Positions 10,683-21,151 of a stretch of DNA of 64,000 nt are shown in pieces. The position numbers were made by a program, and so were the translations under genes. Position 1 is the stretch's first letter; each line of letters begins with the position of its first letter. Source of the stretch: CAYYDE01 sp964470525 (GTDB lineage: Bacteria > Patescibacteriota > Gracilibacteria > BD1-5 > UBA6164); NCBI GenBank assembly GCA_964470525.1, contig CAYYDE010000003.1, forward strand, positions 62,001 to 126,000. The letters are read 5' to 3'. The notes beneath the pieces are model-generated. The model saw only the letters and a list, made by a program, of their open reading frames with translations, did not search any database and was not told the DNA's origin.

Positions 10683-13600
10683 AGTCATCCGAAGATCCAT
10701 AATATAAATATGCCATACTACTTCAAATAAGAATCTTAGTTGTCTGATTTGGAAGTATTTTTGTGGAAGCTTTTGTAGCCTCTTGTATTCATAATGTTTT
10801 TAATACTCAATTTTTTCCAATCGTCCAAACTCATTTGATTACTCAAGCAGCTGATTTTATAACAAAGGTACTTCAAGCTCATAGTGCAAATCATGTCATA
10901 AAATGACTGATTAAATCATCTGTAAAATCTCATCAAGTAGCTTCATTTAAAATTCATCATCAGACTGAAAAAGTTGTTCATCAAATTCCTCACACAATTA
11001 GAGATTGTTTTGTAATCTCTATAATAGATTTTGTTAAGTTTGTTTTTACAGAATCAGGAAGTTTCAGATTTTTTACTTTTTCAGATATTCATTTAAATAT
11101 TCACACTTGTTCTTTTGGAGCTTGAACTTTTGCTTCTACTTTTCAGTTTTTTCTGCTAAAGTTTATTTTTCAAGCTCATCTCATTATTCATATCATCATA
11201 ACAGCTTGCATGTATTCTTCCCAAGTCCATTCTGCTTCTCATTCAAATACATATTCAAGTCATACTGATGTTCATGTTACTAATCATCATTTAATTAAAA
11301 TTTCTCAAGTATTTCTTATTATTCAAGCAGGAACTTTATCAGCCATTTTTCATATAAATGCTAATGTTTCTCAAGTTTTAGGGTTATTGAATCCTCTAAA
11401 CAGAGTGTGATTTTTTGCTAAATGAGCAGCTTCAGCATTTTTCATAACTCAAGAAACTCCCCTCAATACTCACATAAAAGCCACTGTTTTTAAAATTTCT
11501 TGTCAGTTTGTAGAATTTTCGAATACATCATCTAAACTATTTATATCGTTATAAATAAGATTATTCATAGTATTGTATCATTGATAGAAAGCATATCATT
11601 CTACAGTAGAAGCTCATGCAAATCTTGAAAGTCATCATACTTTTCATGCTTTATGAGAAAGTGTTGTCAATCTTGTTGCTTTTGCTCCCCAAGTAGCAGC
11701 TGCAAGTGCTCATCTCGCTGCAAGTGCTCATGCTCACATAGTCACGACAGCAAGAACAAGGGTGAGAGAAACATCAATTGCTATATCGATATTATTATCT
11801 GAAATTTTTCTCCAATCACTTGATGCTATTTGCCCAAGTCATGAGATATTTGCATAGAGTCATGTGTAGCTTTCATTTTCATTTCATCTATCAGTCATTT
11901 GAGAAATTCTATTTCTTAATAGAGAATGTTTTAAAAGTTCCTCGATAGTAATATCGGTATTAAGATCAATAAAGTCATTTAAACTAATTTCTTTTTCTCA
12001 AGCTTCTTTTCTTTGCTTATTTATATTTACGAGATGTTCGCTATATTTTTCTCTGTATTTTTCTTGTTTTCTTTTTGTTTTTGTATAATCTTTTAAGATA
12101 TCATCTGCTATATTTTTTCATAAAAGTTGTTCTAAAGCACCTCTGTTATGATTTTTAATCAGATCATACGTGTTAGAGTCTTCTAAAATATCATTTATAT
12201 CTTTGAATTTTTCATTTCTGAGAAGATGTTCAGCAACTTGATTTTTTACTCATTCACTATTTCCAGACCATCCTCCATATCTCATAGTATTATATATTGC
12301 AATAAGTTTTTGGTCTTTTGAAGAGTTAGAATTAAATAAATCTCTTACTTTTGTCATATCTGAAGATCAAATAATAGGTTTTGATTGCTCAGCTCTATTG
12401 ATTTCATTCCAAATAGTATTGACTTCCGTCATATAAGATTCTCATTTTTGAAGTTTTTCAAAAAGAGTTTCAAAGTTTGAATTTATTTTGTTAATTGCAT
12501 CAGGAATAATAGTTGTTCCACTTCTCATTCATGGAATAAGTAATGATTGAGAAATTTGTTCTGCATGAGGAATCCATATTTGTAATATTTCATAAAGTAT
12601 TCCAACTTCTTCATATTTTTTTAGAATTTCTTTTGCTTCAGGAGAGAGATGATTGATTTGAGAGAGTTGTTCTCAATTTTCTCAAATAAGAAATACTCTA
12701 CCATCAATTATTTCAAAATTATATGTTGTAGAATAAAGTTCATTTATTTCTCCCTCCCTATCTTCACTTCTATTCAAAAAAGTTACCATTACTTCATCAT
12801 CTTTTGGACTGATATTATTTTTTGTTCTTTCTTTTAAAATACTTACAAAAAGATCTTTATACATTACTTCATTTTCAGTTGTAAGATCTATTCATAAGTT
12901 ATATTTAAAATATTGTTGTCTTTTATCAAAATTAGGTTCTGTAGTAAAAATATTGAGAGTTGTTTTCGCATTACTACTTGATAGGAATTTTGTGTTTGAA
13001 AGAGTTTCAGCCAGAGTGTTTTGATATTCTTCAGAACGATTTTCAACAATATCTTTGTATGTTTGATATAGACGAAGTTCTTTTGCTGATTTTTCTTTTT
13101 GAGAATTTTGAGACTCTATACTTATTTCAACTTTCTCTTCATCCTTCTTCACTTCACCATTAGCTCCAGTCGCAGCCCCAGCTGAAGTATTTACACTACT
13201 ATCAGCATCTTTTCTATCTAGAAATGTTGCCATTCTTTCATTTTCTTGAGGAGTGATATTATTTTTTGCTTGTTCCTTTAAAATACCAGAAAATAAATTT
13301 TTATAAATTTCTATATTCTCACTATTGAGAGTAATTCCTAAATGATTTTTAAAATATTCTTCTTGATCTTTAAAATCAGGTTTATCTTTAAAAATATTCA
13401 GAGTTTTTTTAGCATTACTTTTTAAAAAATTATCGTTTTTTGTAAGTAAATCAACAAGAGTATTTTGATATTCTTCAGAAAGATTCTCAGTAATTCCTTT
13501 ATATTTTTGATACAAAGATTTTTCCTTTGCTGATTTTTCTCCTAAAAACATATCTTGAATCGCATTCCATCAAAGTTTTCCACCAGCTGCACCTCATACA

Positions 13601-14583
13601 AGCCCAAGAGTAAGTCATCCAAAAAATCACGCTTTTCCACCGAAAAAATATCCAAGTATTCATAATAATACTCCAGCTCCAAGTCATCAAACAATTCCAT
13701 CACGAAGCAGTTGTCCTGATGTCCCGACAGGATCGTGTCTTAATTGTCTTGAAAGGTGTTCCATTCCATTTGCATCTTTGATACCAAGACTGTAGAGTTG
13801 TTCTGAAGAGAAATTCGTATTAAGAAGTTTCATCATTTCTTTTTTTCCTTTTTCTTCAGTATCTTTATATTCTTGAAAAGTTGTATCTTCTAAAAATTCA
13901 TTTTCAAGTCTTCCATTATAAAAAATATTATCAAAATATGCCACCAAAAAATCAGCATCTGCAGGATGAGATTGAATTTGTTCTCTCATTTGAAGTTTGA
14001 ATCTTCTATAAATTTCTTCATCTTGATGTCCAAATACTATATTTCCATTCTCGATTTTAATATATCTTTCGAGTTGAGGATGTTGTTTGACAAGATGGAG
14101 AGCATATCCATCGACACTTGCTTTGTCTTTTAACATTTCAGAATAATTTTCTATTCCACTTGTTCTGTACAATAATGCTTTATGAAGCACTTTTGTATCA
14201 AAATTTGAATTATTAAGAATATTTTGATAGAGATCAATATCATTTCCGTGATTTTTAGCAATTCATCTTCCGATGTATGGACGAAGAAGAGAGATGTTGC
14301 TTCTTTCTATTTTTTGAATGGCAAAACCTGCTTTGTTTAAAGCACCAAAAATCGACCCTACATAAAAAGCTTTTTTTTCTGGATCTCAAATTTTTTCAGC
14401 AAATTCAAGATGTTCTGCGAGGAGGCGAGGTGAAAAAATCCCATTTTCAATATCATCTTTGAGTTTTTCAAGTTTTTCTTGAGTTTCAATTTTGATATCG
14501 TTCTTTTCTGAATTATCCGCATTTTCTTTATTTTGAGGACTTTGTGTATCTTGACTTGGATATTTTTTTAATGTTTCAGTCAT
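10681..14583 (-). CDS. Unknown 1300-aa protein with duplicated module and hydrophobic helices
   Basis: One open frame from ATG 14583 to TAA 10681-10683. The N-terminal 60 residues are polar and acidic, with no signal peptide. Residues about 60-300 are soluble and helical. A glycine-zipper hydrophobic stretch lies near 305-340. Two related modules of about 115 residues follow (about 345-470 and 495-610), each with K-E-K-S-A-K-E, S-E-E-Y-Q-N-T-L and N-A-K-x-T-L-N-I-F. The last 370 residues hold several Ala/Gly-rich hydrophobic helices. TGA is used often, up to three in a row in the C-terminal part. I recognise no family. The layout recalls large membrane-active or tape-measure-like proteins, but there is no homology evidence. 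The GH73 gene lies immediately upstream. Confidence 0.8.
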
Positions 14584-14614
14584 AAAAATATATTAAATTT
14601 GTAAAATCTTCTTC

Positions 14615-14643
14615 ATTTTATCATATTAAAAAAATAAATGCAA
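14615..14643 (-). promoter_or_regulatory. Promoter of the 1300-aa gene
   Basis: On the minus strand: TTGCAT, 17-bp spacer ending TATGA, TAAAAT. The -35 lies inside the palindrome that ends the GH73 gene. Confidence 0.6.
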
Positions 14644-14662
14644 ATATTTGCATTTATTTTTT
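14629..14662 (-). terminator. 34-bp perfect palindrome, terminator of the GH73 gene
   Basis: Both 17-base arms match perfectly around CAAAT/ATTTG, with a T-run on the minus strand. It overlaps the stop codon of the hydrolase gene and contains the -35 hexamer of the next gene. Confidence 0.7.
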
Positions 14663-15656
14663 ACACATCTGATTTTTCTATTCTTGCCATGACACTTGCA
14701 AGTTTTTGATCATATTTTGAATCCGTAGCATATCAGGCTCTCCAAAGAGCAATTCCAAATTGAAGAGCATCTCTTCATTTGTGTTCTTTTGGAAAATGAT
14801 TTGTATTTGATATATTATTACTTGCATATTGAAATGCATTTTTATATCTTGGGTTTTTGATGAGAAATTGAGCATATGCTTCAAAAGAATCCTCCATATT
14901 TTTATAGGTTCTGAATTCTGCTTCCTCTTTCACAAGTCATTTTCCATAATCTTCTTTTGTCATCATATGAACTCATTTTCCTTTTATTCAAAAATAATTT
15001 CCATGTTTACGAGCGAGTTTGGATTGTCCCCATCAAGATTCTAAAATACATTGAGAAAGTGATACTTCCCAAGGAATTCCATATTTTGCTTCTATGTTTT
15101 GAGCATGTTTTTTTGCTTCTTTGATAAACTCTAATCTTTCTTTTTCAGTGATGGGATTGAGTTTTTCTCTTTTTGTATAATTTTCATCTTGTTCGTCTCA
15201 TTCTTGATTATATGAAGGTTGAAAAATACTTGAAAATATATTGAGTAATACCATAAAAATATTATCTGATCAATCCAGTATTTTTTCAAGGAAATTGAAT
15301 TTTCCACTTTCAATACTTTTTTTTGCTTTTTGTTGTTCTTCACTTGAAAGTCATGAATCTTTGAGTGATGCTTGAGCAGATGCAATTTGATTTTCATTGA
15401 GAGGAGCTGTTTGTTGGAGGTGTGTTTGTGTATCCTTCATTAAATCTTCTCTTTGAGTTTTGAGAGTAGAAATTTTTGTAGAAATATTTTCAATTTCAGA
15501 AATAATTTTTTCAATTTCACTCTCATTGACTTGATCTTTTTGTGATTCAAACTCTCATTTTTTTGCTTCTAAAGCTTGAATTTGTGTATCAATTTGAGAG
15601 ATTTTTTGAGTATCTTTGCTTATTTCATTGTTTTTTTCTTGTAGATTTACATTCAT
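14661..15656 (-). CDS. GH73 N-acetylglucosaminidase-type wall hydrolase, no signal peptide
   Basis: The 331-aa protein has a long coiled-coil N-terminus (about 5-115), a short hydrophobic patch (132-145) and a C-terminal glucosaminidase domain (about 172-330) of the FlgJ/endo-beta-N-acetylglucosaminidase type. The domain has I-L-E-S-G-W-G-Q-S with the catalytic Glu206, then N-Y-F-G-I-K-G and, near the end, G-Y-A-T-D-x-x-Y. Such enzymes cut peptidoglycan between GlcNAc and MurNAc. There is no Sec or lipoprotein signal, so export must use another route, or the enzyme is released by lysis or delivered by a secretion device. It is first in a block with the 1300-aa and 615-aa proteins. Confidence 0.85.
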
Positions 15657-15687
15657 ATTTTTCTTATAAAAAATTAAATTCCTTTCT

Positions 15688-15716
15688 ATTATAGCATATT
15701 ATTTTTTATTTTGCAA
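15688..15716 (-). promoter_or_regulatory. Promoter of the GH73 gene
   Basis: On the minus strand: TTGCAA, 17-bp spacer ending TATGC, TATAAT. The -35 hexamer (15711-15716) is a palindrome and is shared with the divergent ftsX promoter. Confidence 0.65.
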
Positions 15717-15738
15717 AAAATTGATTTTTTCATAAAAT
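15711..15738 (+). promoter_or_regulatory. Promoter of ftsX
   Basis: TTGCAA, 16-bp spacer, TAAAAT, ending 27 bp before the ATG at 15766. It shares its -35 hexamer with the leftward GH73 promoter. Confidence 0.55.
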
Positions 15739-15765
15739 AGCATCAATATATCTTTTGTTTTTCTT

Positions 15766-16656
15766 ATGTTGAAACGACTTTGTAAATATGGAATAAAAAA
15801 TATTCTCAGAAATAAATTTCTTTCTTTTTCATCAATTTTAGTTTTAGGACTTTTGATGTTTTTTGTGAACATTTTAATGATTTTACACAATCTTTCCAAT
15901 ACTCTTATTCAAAGCGTAAATGCAAAACTTACACTTTCTTTGTATCTGAAAGATGAATATCAAAAAGAATCACCAGATACACAAATTTTACTTTCTCAAA
16001 TTGAAAAACAATTTCCAAATATTATTCTTGACTTCAAATCGAAAGAAGAAGTCTTGGAAGAAATGAGAAAAAAAGATCCAGGAATTGTTGAAATTGTTCA
16101 AAATATCAATCCGCTTCCAGCAACTTTATACATTTCAAATATTCAAATTGAAGAATATGAACTTCTCAATGATGTGATAGAATCAAAAGCATTTATTCTC
16201 TCTGATTTTCATACCAATTCAACCTTTGATTATAGAAGTCAGTATCAAAGAATTCAGAAAATTCTTGTGATTCTTACTACATTAAAATTAGCTTTATATG
16301 TGATTATTGCAATATTTTTATGAGCAATTTTTGTAATTACTTATTCAATTATTTGAAATTTTATTTATCATTATAGAGATGAAATTTCAATTACAAAACT
16401 TGTTGGATGATCAAATGGCTTTATTTATTGACCATTTGTGATTCAATGAATGGTGTATGCATTTCTCGCGTTTTTGCTTTCTACAAATATATTTTTGATA
16501 GGAGCGAAAAATATGAGTTTTATTTTTACCAGAGAAGAAGTGCAAAGTTTGATTTTCAATCAATCTCTCATAGTGATGCTTTTTATACAAGTAGGATTAT
16601 TTTTGCTCATAGGATGAGGAAGTGCGTATTTTTCTACTCGTAAATATATTAAATAA
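15766..16656 (+). CDS. ftsX: Cell division protein FtsX (ABC transporter permease-like)
   Basis: The 296-aa protein has the FtsX layout: a basic cytoplasmic N-terminus with G-I-K-N-I-L-R-N-K, a first membrane helix (about 20-42), an extracellular domain (about 50-165) and three C-terminal helices (about 170-205, 225-250, 268-288). The linker contains R-D-E-I-S-I-T-K-L-V-G-G. FtsX works with the ATPase FtsE to activate septal wall hydrolases. ftsE is not in the window. The neighbouring GH73 gene is divergent from it across a shared promoter, so a functional link is possible but unproven. Confidence 0.9.
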
Positions 16657-16676
16657 TTCTTAAATCTGATGTACTT

Positions 16677-19079
16677 ATGTGGTTTGTAAAAAACTATGGA
16701 ATTTTATGACAAAATGCAAGAAATTTGACTTATATAGCATGATATAATGACGATGCAGCAAAAAAACTTGCTGATTCTAAACTCAAAACAAAAGATTTTC
16801 TTTCAAAAAAATGAGTTCAGGTTTCAGAGAATATTTTTGTGTTAAAAAAACACGAAGATTTAGAACATTTTGATCTCAATAGTATTGATCTTCCATTTGT
16901 AATTAAGCCAAATGCTTGATATGGGTGAAAATGAATTTTGATTATAGATACAAAAGATGCACAATGAAATTTTATTACAAATGATCAGAGTGTGTATTCT
17001 CCAGAAGAACTTTTAATACATATAAAAGAAATTTTGGATGGGTTTTATTCTTTGTCTGGTTCAAGAGATAGGGTTATTTTTGAGAGGAAAATTATTTTAG
17101 ATCATTCCATTGATTTACTTGGAAAATATGGACTTCCAGATATTCGTGTAATCGTGTTTAATGGAGTTCCTGTTATTGCGATGCTCAGAGTTCCAACAGC
17201 AAATTCAAAAGGAAAAGCAAATCTTCATGCAGGAGCTTGTTGAGTGGGAATCGATATTGGAACAGGAAGACTTACCAGTATTACTCAATTCAAAAAATTG
17301 ATAAAATCTATTCCATGAATCTGAGATGTAAGATGAATTTTTCTTCCTCATTGGGATGAAGTATTAAATTTAGCTGTTACTGTACAACAAATTACACAAA
17401 TATGATATATTTGATGTGATATTGTTTTGGATGATTCGGTCTGACCTTTGCTTCTTGAAGTGAATGTGCGTCCATGACTTGAGGTACAAGTTGCAAATAG
17501 AGTTCCATTATGAGAAAGGCTTAAAAAAGTTGAAAAACTCAAAATTACTTCAATTGAAAAATGAGTTCGTCTCTGAAAAGATTTGTTTTGAGGGGATATG
17601 GAAGAAAAAATTAAAAATATTTCTTGAAAAAAAGTACTTGGAAATAAAGAATATTTAGAATTATTTTTTGGAGAAAAAAACTATAGATGTATTACTGAAA
17701 TAAAGACAAATAAACCAAATTCTTATATTCATTCGGATTATTTATTTAATACGCTCAAATATCCTTCAGAAAAAATTAAAAACGATACAGTAAAACTTAA
17801 AATTTCTCTTTTATGAGAATCAAGAAATGTAAAATTTCATATTAAACCTTTAGAAAAATCAAATGCCATTTTAGGAAAAGAGGCTTTGTATGGGTTTTTA
17901 GTAGATCCATTTAAATACAAAGATGGAGATCTTCCACTCAATACCAATAATGTAAATGTGAAAGAAAAAAATATAGTTATTTTGAAGTGATATGAGGAAA
18001 GTCTTATAAAAATTGATAAACAACTTGTAGAAATTGATAAAAAAATAAATCTTCTTAAAATTATTTCTCCGAGAAATGTTGCTTCAGAAAGGTTAAAATT
18101 TATACAATCACAATGAAATTATGTTCCTATTTTTGAATATAATCCATTGAATTTTGAACCTCAAGAATTGATTCAAACGGTTGAAAAAATTGAAATTCCG
18201 GATATTCCACTCTGAAAACTCTATGCAGAAAAAAAACAAGAAATTTTACATAAACTTGCTTTTCTTGTAGCTTTTTCAAAACAAAATGTAAAAGATATGA
18301 ACAAGTATATGGAATTATTGTATGGAGAAGTTGAGAGTGATTGCTTACTTACAGCACAAAATGTTATTGCAGAAAAATGAAATATTTCTGAACTTGAAAA
18401 AGAAGAACACCTTACTATAGAAGAAATACGAGATTATATTACAAAATTTAATCATATTTATGATTTGCAACTTTCCTTAGTAGAAAAAGAATCTTGAGCA
18501 AGATTTTCCCTAAAATGAGATCGTCTCACTGTTGTTTCTCGAGTTGGTATTTGAAAAAGAGAGTTGAGAGCAGTGATTGCTCATGAAATAGAATGACACT
18601 ATTTAAGAAAAATAAATGGAAGAAAACAAAAATTTGGAATTTTTGCCTTCTGAACTGCTTGATATATTGTCACAGAAGAATGACTTGCTATTTACAATCA
18701 AAGTAGATTTTTATCGAAAAAGGATAAAAAATATTATTCTATTTTTGAGAGATATTTCTTTTTAGATTATGCTTTACAACACTCATATGAAGAATGCATA
18801 CAGAAACATTTAGAATATTATAATAATGAATATGGACTTGTGTTTTCTTATTTGCTTCGTATGAAAAGATGAATAAAAGATACATCACAACCATATATTT
18901 TTACAAAAGATTTTGTGTATTTGAAATGATTTTTGAAAATTCAAGAATATTTAAAGCAATGATGAAAAATTAACGAGTTGTATTTTTGAAAAATTAAAAT
19001 AGAAGACATAGAAGAGATAAAAAAATCAGATATTATTTCATTAAAGACTCAAGATGTAAAATATCCATTTTTTACATAA
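16677..19079 (+). CDS. Fusion of ATP-grasp ligase and tyrosine-carboxypeptidase-like metalloprotease (DUF1704)
   Basis: The 800-aa protein has two catalytic halves. Residues 1-320 are an ATP-grasp ligase of the alpha-L-glutamate-ligase-like group, with V-I-K-P-N-A-G-Y-G-G-K-G for nucleotide binding, D-I-R-V-I-V-F and the metal site L-L-L-E-V-N-V-R-P-G. Residues about 420-800 match the DUF1704/QEGLA (MATCAP) metallopeptidase family, with H-E-I-E-G-H near residue 636, R-x-x-N-G after it and T-E-E-G-L-A near 668. The glycine in HEIEGH is a TGA codon. In other bacteria these two families are often encoded by neighbouring genes, from general knowledge. Here they are one chain, suggesting that one protein adds and removes an amino acid at a peptide or protein terminus. 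The substrate is unknown. Confidence 0.85.
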
Positions 19080-19083
19080 TTCT

Positions 19084-19122
19084 ATTTGAGATCAATTTTG
19101 TTCAAAAAAATTGATCTCAAAT
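19084..19122 (+). terminator. Hairpin after the ligase-peptidase gene
   Basis: The 16-bp perfect arms ATTTGAGATCAATTTT / AAAATTGATCTCAAAT start five bases after the stop codon. There is no clear T-run on the plus strand, so termination is likely but not certain. Confidence 0.5.
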
Positions 19123-19217
19123 TATAAAAAATGAGAGAAAAAATATAAAAATTTTTTGATAAAAATGGCTTAAATATAATGTTTTTTATAAGTTTCTTAC
19201 TTTTTTGTAAAAAAAAT

Positions 19218-19245
19218 TTGCATAAAAATATTTTTTTCATATAAT
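19218..19245 (+). promoter_or_regulatory. Promoter of the tRNA-Asp/tRNA-Ala pair
   Basis: TTGCAT, 16-bp spacer, TATAAT, ending 40 bp before the first tRNA. It gives a common start for both tRNA genes. Confidence 0.55.
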
Positions 19246-19285
19246 TCTTCTCGCTTTGGTAAAAAGAAGCATGACAAAAAGAATT

Positions 19286-19362
19286 GGGGATGTAGCTCAG
19301 TTGGTTAGAGCGCAGCACTGTCACTGCTGAGGTCGCGAGTTCGAATCTCGTCATCCTCGCCA
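19286..19362 (+). tRNA. tRNA-Asp (GTC)
   Basis: The full cloverleaf can be drawn. Acceptor GGGGATG pairs with CATCCTC (one G-U), the anticodon stem CAGCA/TGCTG encloses CTGTCAC with anticodon GTC, and the T arm has GTTCGAATC. The discriminator is G, as expected for tRNA-Asp. The CCA end is encoded. Confidence 0.95.
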
Positions 19363-19393
19363 TTTCAAAAAATGTTGGTATATTGCCGCTTTT

Positions 19394-19470
19394 GGGGCAT
19401 TAGCTCAGTTGGCTAGAGCGCCTGCTTTGCACGCAGGAGGTCAACGGTTCGACTCCGTTATGCTCCACCA
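19394..19470 (+). tRNA. tRNA-Ala (TGC)
   Basis: Acceptor GGGGCAT pairs with ATGCTCC and includes the G3-type identity region. The anticodon stem CCTGC/GCAGG encloses TTTGCAC with anticodon TGC. The T arm has GGTTCGACTCC and the CCA is encoded. It is 31 bp downstream of tRNA-Asp and probably cotranscribed. Confidence 0.95.
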
Positions 19471-19537
19471 TTTTTTTAATTTTAGAAAGATAAGGTTTCA
19501 AAGATCTTATAGTTTTTTATTTAATTACATATTGTGT

Positions 19538-19750
19538 ATGTGACTTAGTAACAAAAGACCGAGAAGGTTGAATTATGCTGTTAATCAAAAGAGGATTAAA
19601 AGTACGTCTAAAGTAAATAATGCTGTAAAACATTATTTATCGCTGAAAAAAAGAGTAGCATTCGAATGAGAAACAAAATGGTTATCTAACGCATTTGAAA
19701 TTGTTACTAAAAAATTAAGAAAATATTGAATAAATATTAATAGTATATAA
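19538..19750 (+). CDS. Basic 70-aa protein, possibly the N-terminal part of ribosomal protein bS20
   Basis: ATG at 19538, with TGA as second codon, TAA at 19748-19750. The product is strongly basic and helical. Residues from about 24 (S-K-V-N-N-A-V-K-H-Y, then N-A-F-E-I-V-T-K-K-L-R-K-Y-G-I) follow the spacing of the long helical hairpin of bS20, including the G-[IV] turn near its end. The typical C-terminal helix is absent here but a similar basic segment is encoded by the next 28-codon ORF. It stands between the tRNA pair and tuf. The match is by pattern, not by alignment, so bS20 is a hypothesis. Confidence 0.55.
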
Positions 19751-19752
19751 TT

Positions 19753-19839
19753 ATGGCTAGATTAACAGGACATGCTCATAGAAAATTAAGAAGAGCAATT
19801 AAATTAATTACAAAAAAAATGAGAAAAAACAAAGCATAG
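19753..19839 (+). CDS. 28-aa basic peptide, possible bS20 C-terminal helix
   Basis: ATG at 19753, TAG at 19837-19839, only two bases after the previous stop and in a different frame. The peptide is about half Lys/Arg and begins M-A-R-L-T-G-H-A-H-R-K-L-R-R. The G-x-x-H-[KR] followed by a basic helix resembles the last third of bS20. It could also be an independent ribosomal microprotein. Position directly before tuf and tight coupling to the preceding gene support it being translated. Confidence 0.5.
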   Translation: MARLTGHAHRKLRRAIKLITKKMRKNKA

Positions 19840-19884
19840 TTTTTTCCTAATTTTTTACATTTTATTTTTTTTATCTATAATATT

Positions 19885-21072
19885 ATGGCTTACGATAGAT
19901 CTAAACCACATATGAACATCGGTACAATTGGACACGTTGATCATGGTAAAACTACTACTACTGCAGCTATTTCTGCTGTATTAAATACAAAATATGGTAC
20001 TTGAGAAGTAAGAGATTTTGCTTCTATTGATTCTGCTCCAGAAGAAAGAGCAAGAGGTATTACAATCAATACTTCACATGTTGAATACGAAACAGCAAAC
20101 AGACACTACGCTCACGTTGATTGTCCTGGGCATGCTGACTATGTTAAAAACATGATTACTGGTGCTGCTCAAATGGATGCTGCTATCCTTATTTGTGCTG
20201 CTACTGATGGACCAATGGCTCAAACAAGAGAACATATTCTTTTATCAAGACAAGTAGGGGTTCCTTACATTGTTGTTTTCATGAATAAATGTGATATGGT
20301 AGATGATGCTGAAATGCTTGATCTAGTAGAAATGGAAATTAGAGATCTTCTCTCTAAATATGATTTCCCTGGTGATGATACTCCAGTTATTAGAGGTTCA
20401 GGGCTTGCTGCATTAGAAAATCCAAGTGATTTTGACGGAAAAGCAAAACCAATTTTAGATCTTTTTGATGCTATTGAATCATTTGTTCCAGTTCCAGAAA
20501 GAGATCTTGATAAAACATTCTTAATGCCAGTTGAAGATGTATTCTCAATTAAAGGAAGAGGTACTGTAGTTACTGGTAAAATTGAACAAGGTATTGTAAA
20601 AGTTGGTGAAGAAATTGAAATCGTTGGTATTAGAGATACAAGAAAAACGACTGTTACAGGAGTTGAAATGTTTCATAAACAATTAGATCAAGGTCAAGCT
20701 GGTGATAATGCTGGGTTACTTTTGAGAGGTATTGAAAGAGATGATATTGAAAGAGGACAAGTTCTTGCAAAACCAGGAACAATTAAACCACACACAAAAT
20801 TTGATGCTGAGGTGTACGTTCTTACAAAAGATGAATGAGGAAGACATACTCCATTCTTTAAAGGATATAAACCACAATTTTACTTCAGAACTACTGATGT
20901 AACTGGAAATATTGAATTACCAGCTGGAGTTGAAATGGTTATGCCTGGAGATAATATCCAAATGGCAGTTGAATTACAAGCTCCAATCGCGATGACTGAA
21001 GGACTCAGATTTGCGATCAGAGAAGGTGGTAGAACTGTTGGTTCAGGAGTTGTTGCTAAAATTCATGCATAA
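19885..21072 (+). CDS. tuf: Elongation factor Tu
   Basis: The 395-aa product is full-length EF-Tu. It has G-H-V-D-H-G-K-T near residue 18, R-G-I-T-I-N, D-C-P-G-H-A-D-Y, N-K-C-D and S-G/A-L, then the two beta-barrel domains with G-R-G-T-V-V-T-G. It carries aminoacyl-tRNA to the ribosome. Only two of its many glycines use TGA (near residues 40 and 318), fewer than in most neighbours, which suggests that TGA is avoided in very highly expressed genes. No Shine-Dalgarno sequence precedes the ATG. rpsJ follows 79 bp downstream. Confidence 0.98.
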
Positions 21073-21151
21073 TTTAATGTAGATTAAACTACTAAGGAAG
21101 AAGAAATTCTTCCTTAGAATTTAACTTATATTATTTGTTATTTAAAATAAA

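Noticed and set aside
8538..15656. Prophage as explanation of the GH73 block
   Set aside because: No capsid, terminase, portal, integrase or tail gene is recognisable, and each gene has its own promoter and terminator instead of a phage-like operon.
19854..19881. TTTACA-16-TATAAT directly before tuf
   Set aside because: The -10 ends three bases before the ATG, so transcription would begin inside the start codon region. More likely tuf is transcribed from further upstream.
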